Notes: a model not told the origin generated them from the sequence alone. 64,000 nt of DNA from Hydrangea macrophylla (GCA_033977485.1 CM066982.1:12763218-12827217); one strand, 5' to 3'. Counted from the stretch's first letter, positions 1-12,035 are shown. Translations and numbers: made by a program.

Positions 1-543
1 GTGAGTCAATCATCAGCACCCTGCGCGGCCCTGATTTCGGTCGGATTAGGGAGAGATACGATATTCCCGGCCTTTCTCTCTGTCGGTCCACAACGGCGGG
101 GCTCACTTCCACGAATCGGGCTTCGTTACCTTATACGAAGACGCCTTTATGGCAGGCCTTCGCCTACCGCTCTATCCTGTCACCCGGGACGCACTCATTT
201 ACCTCGGGATCTCTCCAGGACAGCTCACCCCGAACGGTTGGCGTTATCTGATGGGGTCCATCTCCTTGTGGCCCCAAGTCCTCGGGAATGAGCTCACCCT
301 GTAGGAGTTCTTTTGGACCCACCGGCCGTTCCAAGTTCACGGGGAGTCCGGCTTCTTCTCGCTTGGGGCCAGGCAGGGGCGGAAGATAATAGTCAACTGC
401 CCGAGCAACAATATGGGATGGAAGAAGAAATTCTTCCAAGTATCCACCCCGAGGCTATGTGAAAAGGCACCGGGTGTGCAGTTGAGGACCTCTTGGGCGG
501 GGAAGTTGAGGAATAAGCCCAATCACTTTCCTTTCATGATTAG
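1..543 (+). pseudogene. Exon 1 of a 'putative gypsy type transposon' (Transposase_28-like) gene, broken
   Basis: The frame with codon starts at 149, 152 and so on encodes a domain typical of plant 'putative gypsy type transposon' proteins (Pfam Transposase_28, from memory). Diagnostic words are FHESGFVTLYEDAFMAGLRL, YLGISPGQLTPNGWRYL and, further on, GRKIIVNCPSNNMGWKKKFF. A TAG at 302-304 interrupts the domain in frame, between NELTL and EFFWTHRP. Upstream, the likely N-terminus (IISTLRGPDFGRIRERYDIP) lies in the frame starting at position 3, so a frameshift falls near 75-100. The gene probably begins before the window. The family belongs to retroelement-derived proteins of plants whose role is poorly known. 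I see no clear splice donor; GT at about 539 is possible. The call is firm for the family and firm for the stop. Confidence 0.75.
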
Positions 544-590
544 TTTCTTTATTTTACCATGACTAACCTATTTGTATGTTTGCTTTGCAG

Positions 591-1867
591 TGGGGTCAGT
601 TGACTCGCCCAGTCTTCCCGACGAGTTCCAAGCAAGGATCTTGTCTTTGGTGGAGGACCCGACCGACATCAATAAGGTGCTGACCCGGTCGGGAAGCCCG
701 AAGATTTCTTACGAGCCCAAGCATCACTTCGTAGCTCACATATTCCCGTCGATCATTCCTGGTAAATTCCATTACTTGACCTTCCGGTTACTTTTTTATT
801 TGATACTTTGCTGAATTCTCATGCGCTCTTCTTCGGTTTTACAGAAATGGATCCCAAGAGTGCGGCGGCTTTAAAGGAAAAAGAGGCGGCTCTGATGGCT
901 CGGGCCGGCCAGAAGAGGAAGAAACAAGACCCCGCCGAGGGCTAGCCCCTCAAAAGGATCTCCCGGGGGATCTCGATCCGGGCGGAAAGGGAGGCTGCTA
1001 CGACCTCGACGCCCGGTGTTACCATCGCCGCGCCATCACCTCTTCCTCCCGCCGCGAAGCCGTCCGGGGTCTCCTTCCCCAGCATGGAGGAGAGCGCTCG
1101 CACGGGCCCCTCCTCGAGGCCGGCGGACGACATCCGCGGAAGGGTCTGGCCCGGGCTGCTGCAGAGTCAGATCGACAAATGCACTCTGCTAAGTCCCAAG
1201 GCCATAATCGTTTGGCTCTACAGCATTAGCCACATGGTAAGTCATTCTGTAACATAAACATTAGCCATTCTTCCATATGTATACTGACGTTGTTCTAATC
1301 TTGCAGATTGGCTACATTGCGGTAGGGGCTGAAGCTACCCTTCCCGGTGTTACCGAGAGGTTGGCCGCTACGGAGGCCGACTTGTCTGTGGAGAAGGCTG
1401 CCCGGGAGTCTATAGAGTTTGCTCTCTCTGTGGAGGAGGAAAAATCCCGGGCAACGGCCCTGGAGCTGGGGGAGACCCGCGACTCTCTTTTAACCGAGCG
1501 GGCTGCCGGGAAGGTTGCAGAGATGAAAGCTGCAGCCGCGGAATCCGGGAGGATCACTGCTGAGAAAGACCTGGCGGCCATGACGGCTACGCTTTCGGAG
1601 CTCACTGCCACTCGGGATGTTGAAGCCAAGGATGCCGAGGAGGAGTTCGAGGCAAGATTCCTTACTGGCTACGCTGATCTGGCTAAGCGGGCTGCTGCTG
1701 ACCACCCTGACTGGGACCTGTCTGGCTACTCTTGGGCAGAGTCCAGTTACTGGAAGGAGGACCAAGCTGACACCGAGGTTGTTGCTGAAGCTGCACCGCT
1801 CAGGGACCCTGCTGTGGAAGAGCAGGCCGCTGGGGAGGAAGAGGTGGTCTTCGTGGACAACCCATGA
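591..1867 (+). pseudogene. Exons 2-4 of the same transposon gene, with a C-terminal coiled coil
   Basis: Three exons fit splice signals. Exon 2 is 591-761 (acceptor TTTGCAG, donor GGTAAAT). Exon 3 is 845-1236 (acceptor TTTTACAG, donor GTAAGT) and starts MDPKSAAALKEKEAALMARA. Exon 4 is 1307-1867 (acceptor CTTGCAG) and ends in VFVDNP followed by TGA. Exon 4 encodes about 186 residues rich in Ala, Glu and Leu with heptad spacing and few helix breakers, typical of the coiled-coil half of these proteins. Exon 3 has an in-frame TAG at 943-945 after QDPAEG, one base from CAG. The region is GC-rich compared with the AT-rich flanks. The exon model is by eye. The gene is non-functional as read because of the two stops and one frameshift across its length. 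Confidence 0.65.
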
Positions 1868-2226
1868 CCCTGTTATTGTTGTTGTTTTTTTTTTTTTTTT
1901 TTTTTTGGGGGGAGGCTACTACAACTGCCCCCCAGGCTTTGTACAATTTTTTTATTAATGAAAAGGCCCTCGAGGCCACTTTTCTTTCCATTAACTGCTC
2001 ACTTTCCATTAACTGCTCACTTTTGTCTGCACTGTGCCTGTTTGCAATTGCTAGTATCCACCCGGTTTTTAGCTGACCTAAGCCCCTGCCTTAGAAAATG
2101 GTTTAGGACTGTAACCAGTAGAACACCTAGTCTTCTTGACCTGTTTTAAAGGTAATTGCCCAGTGTGCCATAGGAACTTGTACTGTTTAACGTCCGGGAT
2201 GTCCCGGTTCCCCCCCCCCCCCCCCC
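1868..2226 (+). other. 3' flank of the transposon gene with homopolymer runs
   Basis: Non-coding. It holds a run of about 22 T at 1885-1906, a short G run, then a stretch with ATTAATGAAAAGGCC that could be the 3' untranslated region, a duplicated TCCATTAACTGCTCACTTT at 1986-2024, and a run of 17 C at 2210-2226. The C run is the junction with the opposite-strand gag fragment that follows. No gene seen. Confidence 0.5.
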
Positions 2227-3413
2227 ATCTTAACGTACTCCTCTTCAGGCAAGACCATCTTGCACTTATATTTAGCCTTTCAGAAATGGGCTATATAGGT
2301 CTCCATTGTCTCTCCCACCAGTTGGAGCATCCTGGATCGATCTGCCAACGATGTTTCAGGCTCAGTCCTATAAAACTGGCCATGGAACAACTCTTCCATC
2401 CCCTGCCAATTTTGCACAGAGTTGGCTGGAAGATTGACATACCATAAGAATGCTATGTCCATGAGCGAGTTTGGGAACAACCTTAGTTTTAACGGGTCAC
2501 TGCTACCCACATGGTTGCATTGTACTATAAAACGGCCAATATGTTCAACAGAGGACTATTCACTTTCCCCAAAAGTAGGGTGAAACTTGGAACTTTCTAC
2601 CCTTGGGAAAAGTTGACTTGGTCAATTTCAGGTGGATATAGCCATCTGTATGTCAGCCTCTCCATCCTTCTTATGAACGGGCAATACTCTTCGTGTATAG
2701 CCACCACCAGCTCCTCCCTGTTGATAGGTTGTGGAGCAATGGGCTGGACTATCACCACAAGGGGCGCTATCAGAGGTGGTAATTGGTGTTGATTATTATT
2801 GGCCTGATGAGTCTAAAAGGCACCATTAGTTCTTTGCTCCCCAGCAGCGTGGACAAGGGGGTGTGTGTGGCCGATTAGATCTCCGTTATAGCCTAATGGT
2901 TGAACAAAAACTAGTGTCGCTGATCCATTGGGATCGGTGACCTCTCGGCTGCCCGATTCCCCTCCTTGTGGGTCGGGCTGCTTATTTAGCCCGCTCTACC
3001 CTCGTAGATTCGGGATGACATACACAGGATCTTTCTTTTTATCGGCCCATCCAAACGAGCCGATGTGTTCTTTAGGACATTCCGAAGTTAGCCACTCTGC
3101 CAGTGTGGCGAGGATTTTTGACAGGCATGAGATCTCTAAAGTCAGGCCGTCTAACTTATCGTGCGTGTTCTTTGTGGACGACCAATGTATTTTGGCCGTT
3201 TGGCCGATTAAGTCCTTGAATTCCCATCGAGCCTATCAAGGTGTTGTAGTCTCATCTCATAGGTTCAACGTTCATTCTCAGGACTTCTGAAATTGCCTCT
3301 AGAGTCACACCGCCATCGTGTAGAGAATGGTCGGTACTTTCTTCACCGGTCGGGTCAATGGAAGGATCGTCCTGTTCATTTTTCCCCGTCTGTTTTTCTT
3401 TCTTCGGAGGCAT
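2227..3413 (-). pseudogene. Decayed retrotransposon gag (Ty3/gypsy, Retrotrans_gag type)
   Basis: Read on the - strand from ATG at 3413 (MPPKKEKQTGKNEQDDPSID). The frame meets a stop after about 53 codons and then drifts through several frames. The conserved gag core is at 2510-2280: PLKLRLFPNSLMDIAFLWYV, then VNLPANSVQNWQGMEELFHG and YRTEPETSLADRSRM. It continues past a TGA at 2280 into KAKYKCKMVLPEEEYVKM and stops being recognisable at the homopolymer at 2226. It is the same gag type as the one at 47250-47978 in this window (shared WYVNLP, SVQ.WQ.ME..FH, TEPE-like words). No protease or polymerase accompanies it, so this is a truncated relic, possibly of another gag-only element. Confidence 0.7.
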
Positions 3414-4254
3414 GTCTTGACACTATGGGTTCCATCGGGTGAGCCAAAATGCTTTCTAGTAGTTTTAAGCAGGCATGCCAGAACCAATGATGGTTCGGTG
3501 TGTGCAAACTAATTTCCTATAAAGCTCAACTCTAAGACTGACTATACCAATCCCAACCGACTATACCGAACTGATTATATCATCACAACATACTAGTGCT
3601 CTTGTTCACCACTTTTAAAAACTCTTACTATTCACCGCTTTTAAGAACTCTTGCGAGCACTATACATCGCTCTCATATAACGACTAGTCTATTGACGCAC
3701 CAATATTCTTGTTCACCGCTTTTAAGAACTCTTACTGTTCACCACTTTTAAGAATGCTTACGAGTATCATCCGTTCATAATTCATATGAATCATTACTTC
3801 TTGCTAGCACAACACATAACGCTCACATTCCACGCAGATGTATTCACGACCAACTCTTGATACTGACACACTTGTACTGATGGTCACCAATACCCCACTG
3901 ACTTAATCACCAGGATTAACTAATATTACTCACCATCATAACTCAAACCTTATCTTGTTAATGCGTCGCAATGTTATTAACGTTCTGAACCTTATTACGT
4001 TTCTCACCACATTATCTCAATCTCATTATCGCATCCCATAATATCGCATAATAGAAACATGGAACATTAATTAAACAGCTAAGCATTTGAATTATAAACT
4101 AAAGGAAACAACCAAGTTCTGTTAATTTTCGGTCGATTGAAGTCCTCTCAATCACTTGAAGATTTCACTTATTATTCAATTTTATTAGTATGCCGACTTT
4201 CATCATAGGCCCCAAAAACCACATAACCAAGGTATATAATGACAGAATTCTCAA
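3414..4254. repeat. AT-rich non-coding stretch with a duplicated ~108-bp segment
   Basis: No gene seen. Positions 3602-3670 and 3710-3775 are diverged copies of one unit built from CTTGTTCACC, CTTTTAA and AACTCTTAC words; within each copy a ~34-bp sub-unit is also doubled. As this lies directly upstream of the - strand gag start, it may be the remains of that element's 5' LTR and leader, but no terminal TG/CA pair or matching second LTR was found. Confidence 0.4.
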
Positions 4255-4497
4255 TGTTAGAATCATGTCAGATTATTAGTCTAGATTCATGTAGCTTTCG
4301 TACCTTACCATACATGATGTCCAAATACATTGTACTACATAAGTTGTACTACTAGCTAGTCTAGTACATTCTCTTTCCTTTCTTGGTTTCTCCTTTAGCC
4401 TAATAAAGGCTACCTATTGCAATGATGTTTACACAATTCAATACAATACTCAATCTTGTATTGTCTCATTCTCTCCATCTCTCTTATTATTCTAACA
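4255..4497 (+). repeat. 5' LTR of the Copia-type element
   Basis: 243 bp, bounded by the perfect inverted ends TGTTAGAA and TTCTAACA. It matches 25831-25966 base for base apart from scattered changes. It contains AATAAA near 4401 inside a small hairpin (GCCT-AATAA-AGGC), a plausible polyadenylation signal. Confidence 0.88.
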
Positions 4498-4509
4498 TGG
4501 TATCAGAGC
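4498..4509 (+). promoter_or_regulatory. Primer binding site, initiator tRNA-Met
   Basis: TGGTATCAGAGC follows the LTR end without a spacer. This is the standard plant site complementary to the 3' end of initiator tRNA-Met, used to prime minus-strand cDNA. Confidence 0.9.
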
Positions 4510-4841
4510 TATAAGCTCCTGGACCTTGGCTACAACTCTATCGTACTCCGCTGTCGCCACCGGATCGTATTCCGCTGCCGCCGCCGGGTGACGATCATGT
4601 CACCCACCAAACCTCGTTTAAATAAACATCATACCTTCTACTCTCTCTCTCTGCTGCAATCAACCAACCAACCAAACAAAACCTTCACATTACGGTAATA
4701 TTCTTTCTACACCGAACCAGACCATGTCCTCCACCAATTCTCATCACCATCATCATTACCAATCTGCCACATCATCACCAATTTGGTACATCATCATCAC
4801 CAACCTATTTCCAATCAGACACCATCCTTCATCAAATCTGT
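4510..4841 (+). other. Internal piece 1 of the Copia-type element
   Basis: About 330 bp downstream of the primer site, rich in CAC/CCA words (ATCATCACCAA repeats near 4735-4800). One 80-codon ORF (4456-4698) starts inside the LTR and is not recognised. The piece ends at TCTGT (4837-4841), the target duplicated by the next insertion. Confidence 0.6.
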
Positions 4842-6476
4842 TGACATGACTAAAAAGTTGTGCGCTCTTGTGCAACACCCAAGTGTAGGTGATCGTGCAA
4901 GTAATACTGGATAAGTCCAGGTCGATCCCACAGGGAAGGAACAGGAAGAATGTCTACTAAGTTATAACCTAAAGCAAAAGAAAATAAAAATATAGAAGTG
5001 GAGGTTCTACTAACAAATCCTAGTTAATTAAATTAAACAAAATAATAAACTAAACATAAAGAAATATAACTAATTAAACAGATAAACTAAAGGTGTTGGA
5101 AATACGTGAATCCACATTGATCCTAACCATCTACCATGCATATTCATTAACGCTCTATGGAGTACATCCCTTTTCAGTATTCCGTATTTTTCTAAAGATA
5201 AAGAATCAATAGCCCTTTCATGACCGGGACTACATCATCACAAGTGATTTAAATACTTAGAAGACGGTTTAAAACAATGGTTATTACTTGCACTCTAAAT
5301 GGTGTTAGCATTCAAAGTGGTTTTCAAAAGTCATTGAAGAAAATAGCCTTAAGGCTTTAAGTTTTAAAAACTGTTGTGACAAACTGAGCTTATAGGGACA
5401 ATTTGATGACATATTTCTAAAACAGAAAGTCATGGAATACTTAAAAGAATCATCTCAGGATTTTACATGTTCGATCGATCGAAGCGCTCTCGATCGATCG
5501 GACATCATCATCCTTCAATCGATCGAAATGCCTTCGATCGCTTGACTATGGCCCTGGTTCGATCGATCGAAATATCTTCGATCGATCCAGCCCAAGGTTT
5601 CTAAAGGTTGCATGGCAGAGGCTGGGAATCAATGTTTCATCATATATTCCCAACGTCTAAACTATGAAAACATAATAAAACTAGTACAGAAGTAGTAAAC
5701 TAAAGTAATCATAACAACTATATCAATAAACAATCAAATAAGATAAAGGAAAGGAAAAACCTGGAAATCATCTGAAATAAACTTGTACTAATCTTGAACT
5801 AAACTTTAATCTTCAATAATCTTCAATAAATCAATGGAAAAGAGGAAGAAAAACAAGAATCTAACCTAATCTACTCCTAATCTAACCCTAAAACTACCTT
5901 AAACTGCTGTTTTCTGCGTTCTGGAGCGTCCTCTCTTCGTCTGGCGTCAAAACGACTTATATATAGGGTTCCCGCAGAGTTTACGCAAATTTTGGGTGAA
6001 TATAAAGTTCGATCGATCGAGCTTAGTTTGATCGATCGAAGGTTCGATCGATTGAACTCTGCTCAATCGATTGAACTCTCTGATTTTGACAGCTCTGCGC
6101 ACCGATGGGAGAATGGCCATAATCTTTTACTCGGATCTCAGATTGACCTCCCGTTTGCGGTCACGCGACCGTAACTCAAAGATCTGCATTTTATATCTCT
6201 GGGAAAATCTTCCAAATCTGAAGTCTTCATTGTCAAAATTGGCATTTTCTCAGCTGCTTCTGTTGTTCTATCCACCAGAATCATTTTTCTTTAGCTCCAC
6301 GTCATTGATTTACATCCTAATACCTGTAAAATAATGTATAAACACATGTTTTACCATTAACATAATAAAAATAACATTGTTATTAGAATGCACCTAAATG
6401 TTGGGACTTTGGGAATAAAAGTATGCATAAAAGATCATATAATACGCTATAAATATGCACTTTTCACCTCGAATCA
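4842..6476 (-). repeat. 3' LTR of the LARD-like element
   Basis: 1635 bp, begins TGACATGACT and ends CTCGAATCA on the + strand; near-identical to 10395-12030. It carries two clusters of TTCGATCGATCGAA-type palindromes (5473-5585 and 6008-6070) and a TATA-like TTATATATA at 5957-5965. Confidence 0.92.
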
Positions 6477-8522
6477 CACCCCCCAACTAGCTCGTTGCTA
6501 GTCCCTAGCAATGAAGCGAACTACAGCAATGTTTATTTAAACTCTAAGAATTGAAGATAAAAGAAAGTAAAATCCTAAATCACTTTCGCAGGAATCGCGA
6601 TTGCATTTAGCCTATGCAACAAGCCTTTAAACCCCTAGGTTCCCCCTAGTGGACGAGTGTTGTCTCGTGAGGGTTTGCAGTGAATCTACCCACAAAATTC
6701 ATGCTTATGGTAATGGTTCTCATTTAAATGTTTTCAAGAAATTTTTTCTCTCATTTAGCAATGTAGTTAAGCTCAACAATCTCATGAAGCTCTCTAGTAT
6801 GCCATAGCAATGCAACACACACATTACAGTTAATTTACTATCAAATTCATTAGAATATTCCATACCTGTTAATCTTCAAGTGTGTGTGTGAATGGACAAC
6901 CAAAATACGAAACCTTAATTTCATAGCTTGCATAACCTAAGATACTATCAAGACGTTCATTTTGACTCAACTCTCACCGGGATTACACTCTCAAGATGAA
7001 ATCACTCTGAATTAGGTGTAATAATTATCACTCATGATATGGAAGCTATAAAGAGTAAATGTAAATGGAATCTAATGCTTCTCATATCTAAATTGAAAAA
7101 CAGAAATTTTATAGTGCACAAAGTCTCATGAAAGGATACTTTTCACTAGAAGAGCGAGATACCGTGGAGAACTCTCTCATTACCTTAACTTCAAATCCAA
7201 TTTACTTAAAATCATCAGGACTTTAAAAAAAAGAGGTGTTAAGTTAAGAAGAAAGAGGTTCATGATTCTCAATCAGGTCAAAGGATGTGATTGAAATACC
7301 TAATACATTGTACGCTTTTCAAACTTCCCCACATCTCCAATCTCTCTCTTCTTCTCTTTTTTTTTTTTTTTTTTAACTTTCCCACACTCTTCTTTTTATT
7401 ATTTTATTTTTTTCTCTTTTGTAACAACCATTGGCACTTTTTTTTTTCTTTTTTTTTTCTTTTCATGCTTTTCTTTTTCTTATTTTTTTCTTTTTTTTTT
7501 TCATTTCATTTTTTTTTCTCTACCAACTTTTCCTTATTCACACAACCAAACTTCTTGTCAATGTAACACATCTCAATCACACCTAAATAAAGAACTGAGG
7601 CTTGAACTCCTCATTTGGAGTTAAGTATTGACTTTAGGATTGTGAAGATAAGGCTATTATGATAAGCTCAAGAGGTGAAGTAAAGGAATAGCATAATAGT
7701 AGGCCAAGGCTGTATTATCCATGTATGGTCAAAAGATGGCCTAAATCATCTTCTAAGTTAATAGGATAATTCATTTCAGCAAATTCAAGAGCTCTAAAGT
7801 TTGGTAAATCCTGAACGTTCTCTTCTAGTGATCAGTCAAAATGAAGAAGAAAAATGAGACTTTCAACGAATTAATACGCTTTCCAAAAAGTAAGAGTAAT
7901 TTTATAAAACCCTCAAAAACAAATAATGGCACAAAAGCTCACTTGGGTTATTAGTCTCCACTACAATCTCTCAAGACACCTAAGCTATGCTTACTAATCC
8001 ATTTTAGCTATGTACAAGGTTGTCACAACATGCTCAAAGAAGTTTGAAGATTAAAAAGTATAAAATATAGTATAACTAAGATAGTAAACAAACTATCATA
8101 GTGTATCACATACTAATAACATACAGAAAATAACACTAATGCATCATAACTAACTACATTTACTATGAGAGAATACAAGAACCATTTTATTATCTTTTGA
8201 AAAAAATTAAAAAATTTAAAATTTTTAAAATTTTTGAAAATTTTAATTTACTGAGTCATGTTGCTAAGCAGGTATATTGACATTAAAGCACCACAAAAAG
8301 ATATGAGGGATGCAATGGCTCACTCTCCCCCAACTAAAACTAAACATTGTCCCCAATGATCTAAACTACGCATATGGACATGTAAAGTAAAGCGAGAGAA
8401 GGAAGGATGTTACCTCGAGACGTTAATATCCAGATTTTTTTTATTTTCTTTTATTTCTTTGTTAAGTTACCTGCAAAATCATTAGTAGCAACAAAGAAAA
8501 ATATAGAATATAATACAACTAC
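6477..8522 (-). other. 3' untranslated part of the LARD-like element
   Basis: About 2 kb with no ORF worth calling. It begins with the polypurine tract (read on - as TAGTTGGGGGG at 6489-6479, then TG and the LTR). It holds a long pyrimidine-rich tract on the + strand (7338-7530, many T runs) and an A/T-only self-complementary stretch at 8195-8250. A second polypurine-like word (TAGTTGGGGG) lies at 8336-8327. Confidence 0.6.
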
Positions 8523-10220
8523 TCAGTAAATAAATTGTTGATCAAGATTTTTATCATACAGTATTAACCGAAATTTTTGAGGATCCTCCCAATGAAATAA
8601 TTTAATAGTAAAAAAAATGTAGGGATCCTCATAAATATGCAACTCCCCCCAACTAATGTCAGGCTCAAGGTCAGAGGAGATGATGCAAAACCAATGGCTT
8701 CCAAAGTTATTGGGGACAGTTATAAGAGGAATACCACACTTTCTAGGAATTACACTCAAGAAAAGATTTTTGGTGTTGGTATTTTCTATAACAGCCTCTA
8801 TTTTTATATTTTCAAAAATAGGCGGAGGCCATGGTTCAATAAAAAGGGCAGAGTCTAAGTGATGTTCTAATGAAGTTTTACTACCCTCCTCTTCTATTAG
8901 AACAGAATCTATGGATATATGATCATATGAATTTAATTTCTGTTCTATGTAACTAGTTTTGGACTGGACTTGGATAAAGCTATCTATTTGGGCCTCAATA
9001 TCATTATTACTCAAGAAGGTCAAGTAGTCTAGCAGATTACTAGCTTCTTGTTGAAGTTTAAGATCATCGAAAGTGGGCCTAATATTTTCCAAGTCCTCTC
9101 TCACAAAATTTTGAAATTTAAAATTTGGTGAAGTACATGTGCTAGAATCTTTATCATCCTCTTCTACAACACATTCATTTTGTTTAATATTGGGGTACAC
9201 ATAACTTTCAAGCTCGGGATGAGAGTTTTGATTAGTTGAGAGGATAGGTGATGGACAACTTGGTGACACCACCTCTTCGGCCGAAAGAGGTGAGGGTTCA
9301 TGAATATCACATGAATCTAAATCGAATTTAGAATTTATAATAACGTCCTCCCTAGGGTCACTATCAAAGGTAGGGGTAGAGTCAACAGGGGACTCCTCCT
9401 TTCCTAATTGCGTGCAGTCACCTAAACTCTCATTATCTGTAAAAACCTCATTCTCATCTGTGTAACTCTCCTCACTATATATGTCATCTATTGAGGTGCT
9501 CTGGACAAAGGAATTCTGCAACTTTATCCAGGCAGTAAAGGAGTTGATGTCTGGGGTTGCATATTGAGGAGAAGATGGTTCTACAACTTCATGCTCAATG
9601 GTTTGGTTTTGGAGTTTAGACATTATTATACACCCGTCAGTATCCTCCAATTCCATTCCATTATTAGTGTCTTCAAATTTAGGTTGTAGTGTTGAAGGAT
9701 TGGTATAGTCTTCTAAAGGTTGGCTAGCATATGCTTGTTGATATCTAGTTTCTAATTTATCAAGTGCACTATCTAGCCTTTTCATTTCACTAAGCAGCAA
9801 TGTTAACATACCATTATCCTCAACTTGGTTATTCTCCTCATTGTTACCATATGAAGTTTCGCCCCATTGTTGTTGGTAATAGTCCCCTTCCCATTATGTT
9901 TGTGTGCAAGACTCCTCAGAAGAAAAGTCTTGGTGCATTTGATAATCGTGGGAACTGCTATCATATCCTACATTATTATCTTGGTTATAGCCCCATTGCG
10001 GTTGATAGAACTCTCCATATGGAGGTTCTTGATATGTTTGATAATTTGGGAGATTACCACTATCATTTTCCCATTGTGGTGGTTGGTAGCACTCAGGTTG
10101 ATAATGCGCGTCATATGTGGGTGTTTGCCAACTTGGGGGATAATTATTTTGATTTTCAAATGTGTACCTATTGGTGGAATTTGTGTTGTATGGAGGGTAA
10201 TATGGATAAGACATTTTCAC
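8523..10220 (-). pseudogene. 565-codon ORF of the LARD-like element, one in-frame stop; function unknown
   Basis: A single frame runs from ATG at about 10220-10214 (MKMSYPYYPPYN) to the stop at 8523. One TAA at 9894-9896, after ESCTQT, is one C-to-T change from CAA; reading resumes directly as WEGDYYQQQWGE. The first ~135 residues are rich in Tyr, Gln, Pro and Asn and look disordered. Then comes a short Leu-rich segment (GMLTLLLSEMKRLDSALDKL), probably helical, then ~300 acidic, Ser/Thr-rich residues with many Asp and Glu, ending in LILYDKNLDQQFIY. I see no CCHC knuckle, protease, RT or integrase motif and do not recognise the family. It sits where gag would be, directly after the primer site and leader, so a gag-like or accessory role is possible. 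That is inference. Confidence 0.6.
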
Positions 10221-10370
10221 TCAAAATTTTTGAACAATAGAAATTTTATTTATTTTTATGTTTATCTTGTGAGAGAAAAAGTTCAACAGTTTTTATTTGA
10301 ATTTTTTTTTTTTTTTTAAGAAAAAGAAAAAAAATGGAAATAACTTAGTAAAATCCTAACCTAGTTGCCT

Positions 10371-10388
10371 TCCCCGGCAACGGCGCCA
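10371..10388 (-). promoter_or_regulatory. Primer binding site, tRNA-Asp
   Basis: On the - strand TGGCGCCGTTGCCGGGGA, which is the complement of the 3' end (with CCA) of plant tRNA-Asp(GUC) as I know it. It lies 6 bp from the right LTR. This fixes the element's orientation and is the site also used by Athila-type elements. Confidence 0.85.
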
Positions 10389-10394
10389 AAAACT

Positions 10395-12030
10395 TGACAC
10401 GACTAAAAAGTTGTGCGCTCTTGTGCAACACCCAAGTGTAGGTGATCGTGCAAGTAATACTGGATAAGTCCAGGTCGATCCCACAGGGAAGGAACAGGAA
10501 GAATGTCTACTAAGTTATAACCTAAAGCAAAAGAAAATAAAAATATAGAAGTGGAGGTTCTACTAACAAATCCTAATTAATTAAATTAAACTAAACAATA
10601 AACTAAACATAAAGAAATATAACTAATTAAACAGATAAACTAAAGGTGTTGGAAATACGTGAATCCACATTGATCCTAACCATCTACCATGCATATTCAT
10701 TAACGCTCTATGGAGTACATCCCTTTTCAGTATTCCGTATTTTTCTAAAGATAAAGAATCAATAGCCCTTTCATGACCGGGACTACATCATCACAAGTGA
10801 TTTAAATACTTAGAAGACGGTTTAAAACAATGGTTATTACTTGCACTCTAAATGGTGTTAGCATTCAAAGTGGTTTTCAAAAGTCATTGAAGAAAATAGC
10901 CTTAAGGCTTTAAGTTCTAAAAACTGTTGTGACAAACTGAGCTTATAGGGACAATTTGATGACATATTTCTAAAACAGAAAGTCATGGAATACTTAAAAG
11001 AATCATCTCATGATTTTACATGTTCGATCGATCGAAGCGCTCTCGATCGATCGGACATCATCATCCTTCAATCGATCGAAATGCCTTCGATCGCTTGACT
11101 ATGGCCCTGGTTCGATCGATCGAAATATCTTCGATCGATCCAGCCCAAGGTTTCTAAAGGTTGCATGGCAGAGGCTGGGAATCAATGTTTCATCATATAT
11201 TCCCAACGTCTAAACTATGAAAACATAATAAAACTAGTACAGAAGTAGTAAACTAAAGTAATCATAACAACTATATCAATAAACAATCAAATAAGATAAA
11301 GGAAAGGAAAAACCTGGAAATCATCTGAAATAAACTTGTACTAATCTTGAACTAAACTTTAATCTTCAATAATCTTCAATAAATCAATGGAAAAGAGGAA
11401 GAAAAACAAGAATCTAACCTAATCTACTCCTAATCTAACCCTAAAACTACCCTAAACAGCTGTTTTCTGCGTTCTGGAGCGTCCTCTCTTCGTCTGGCAT
11501 CAAAACGACTTATATATAGGGTTCCCGCAGAGTTTACGCAACTTTTGGGTGAATATAAAGTTCGATCGATCGAGCTTAGTTCGATCGATCGAAGCTTCGA
11601 TCGATTGAACTCTGCTCAATCGATTGAACTCTCTGATTTTTGACAACTCTGCGCACCGATGGGAGAATGGCCATAACCTTTTACTCGGACCTCGGATTGA
11701 CCTCCCGTTTGCGGTCACGCGACCGTAACTCAAAGATCTGCATTTTATATCTCTGGGAAAATCTTCCAAATCTGAAGTCTTCATTGTCAAAATTGGCATT
11801 TTCTCAGCTGCTTCTGTTGTTCTATCCACCAGAATCACTTTTCTTTAGCTCCACTTCATTGATTTACATCCTAATACCTGTAAAACAATGTATAAACACA
11901 TGTTTTACCATTAACACAATAAAAATAACATTGTTATTAGAATGCACCTAAATGTTGGGACTTTGGGGATAAAAGTATGCATAAAAGATCATATAATACG
12001 CTATAAATATGCACTTTTCACCTCGAATCA
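10395..12030 (-). repeat. 5' LTR of the LARD-like element
   Basis: 1636 bp, begins TGACACGACT on the + strand and ends CTCGAATCA, followed by the TCTGT duplication. It contains the same palindrome clusters as the other LTR (11023-11140 and 11560-11625). Confidence 0.92.
11509..11523 (-). promoter_or_regulatory. TATA-like element in the 5' LTR of the LARD-like element
   Basis: CCTATATATAAGTCG on the - strand. It lies in the upstream LTR in the direction of the ORF at 10220, with the GATC palindrome cluster at 11560-11625 about 40-100 bp upstream of it. A plausible core promoter, from sequence only. Confidence 0.5.
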
Positions 12031-12035
12031 TCTGT

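Larger units (their letters stand above)
4842..12030 (-). mobile_element. Non-autonomous LTR retrotransposon with 1.6-kb LTRs, tRNA-Asp primer site and no pol
   Basis: LTRs are 4842-6476 and 10395-12030, flanked by the exact 5-bp duplication TCTGT (4837-4841 and 12031-12035). The element reads on the - strand: the primer site lies next to the right LTR (10371-10388) and the polypurine tract next to the left LTR (6479-6489). The 3.9-kb internal region has one long ORF (10220 to 8523) and no reverse transcriptase, integrase, RNase H or protease motif. Large size, long LTRs and missing pol fit the LARD class of plant elements. The two LTRs differ at about two dozen sites by eye, so the insertion is fairly young compared with the host Copia-type element. 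Confidence 0.9.

Noticed and set aside
7291..7566. 91-codon Phe-rich ORF
   Set aside because: Translation of a pyrimidine-rich low-complexity tract in a non-coding region.
8523..8862. + strand ORFs at 8637-8862
   Set aside because: Antisense shadows of the - strand ORF of the LARD-like element.
9800..10319. + strand ORFs of 146 and 150 codons
   Set aside because: Antisense to the Tyr/Gln-rich head of the - strand ORF; composition is explained by the complement.
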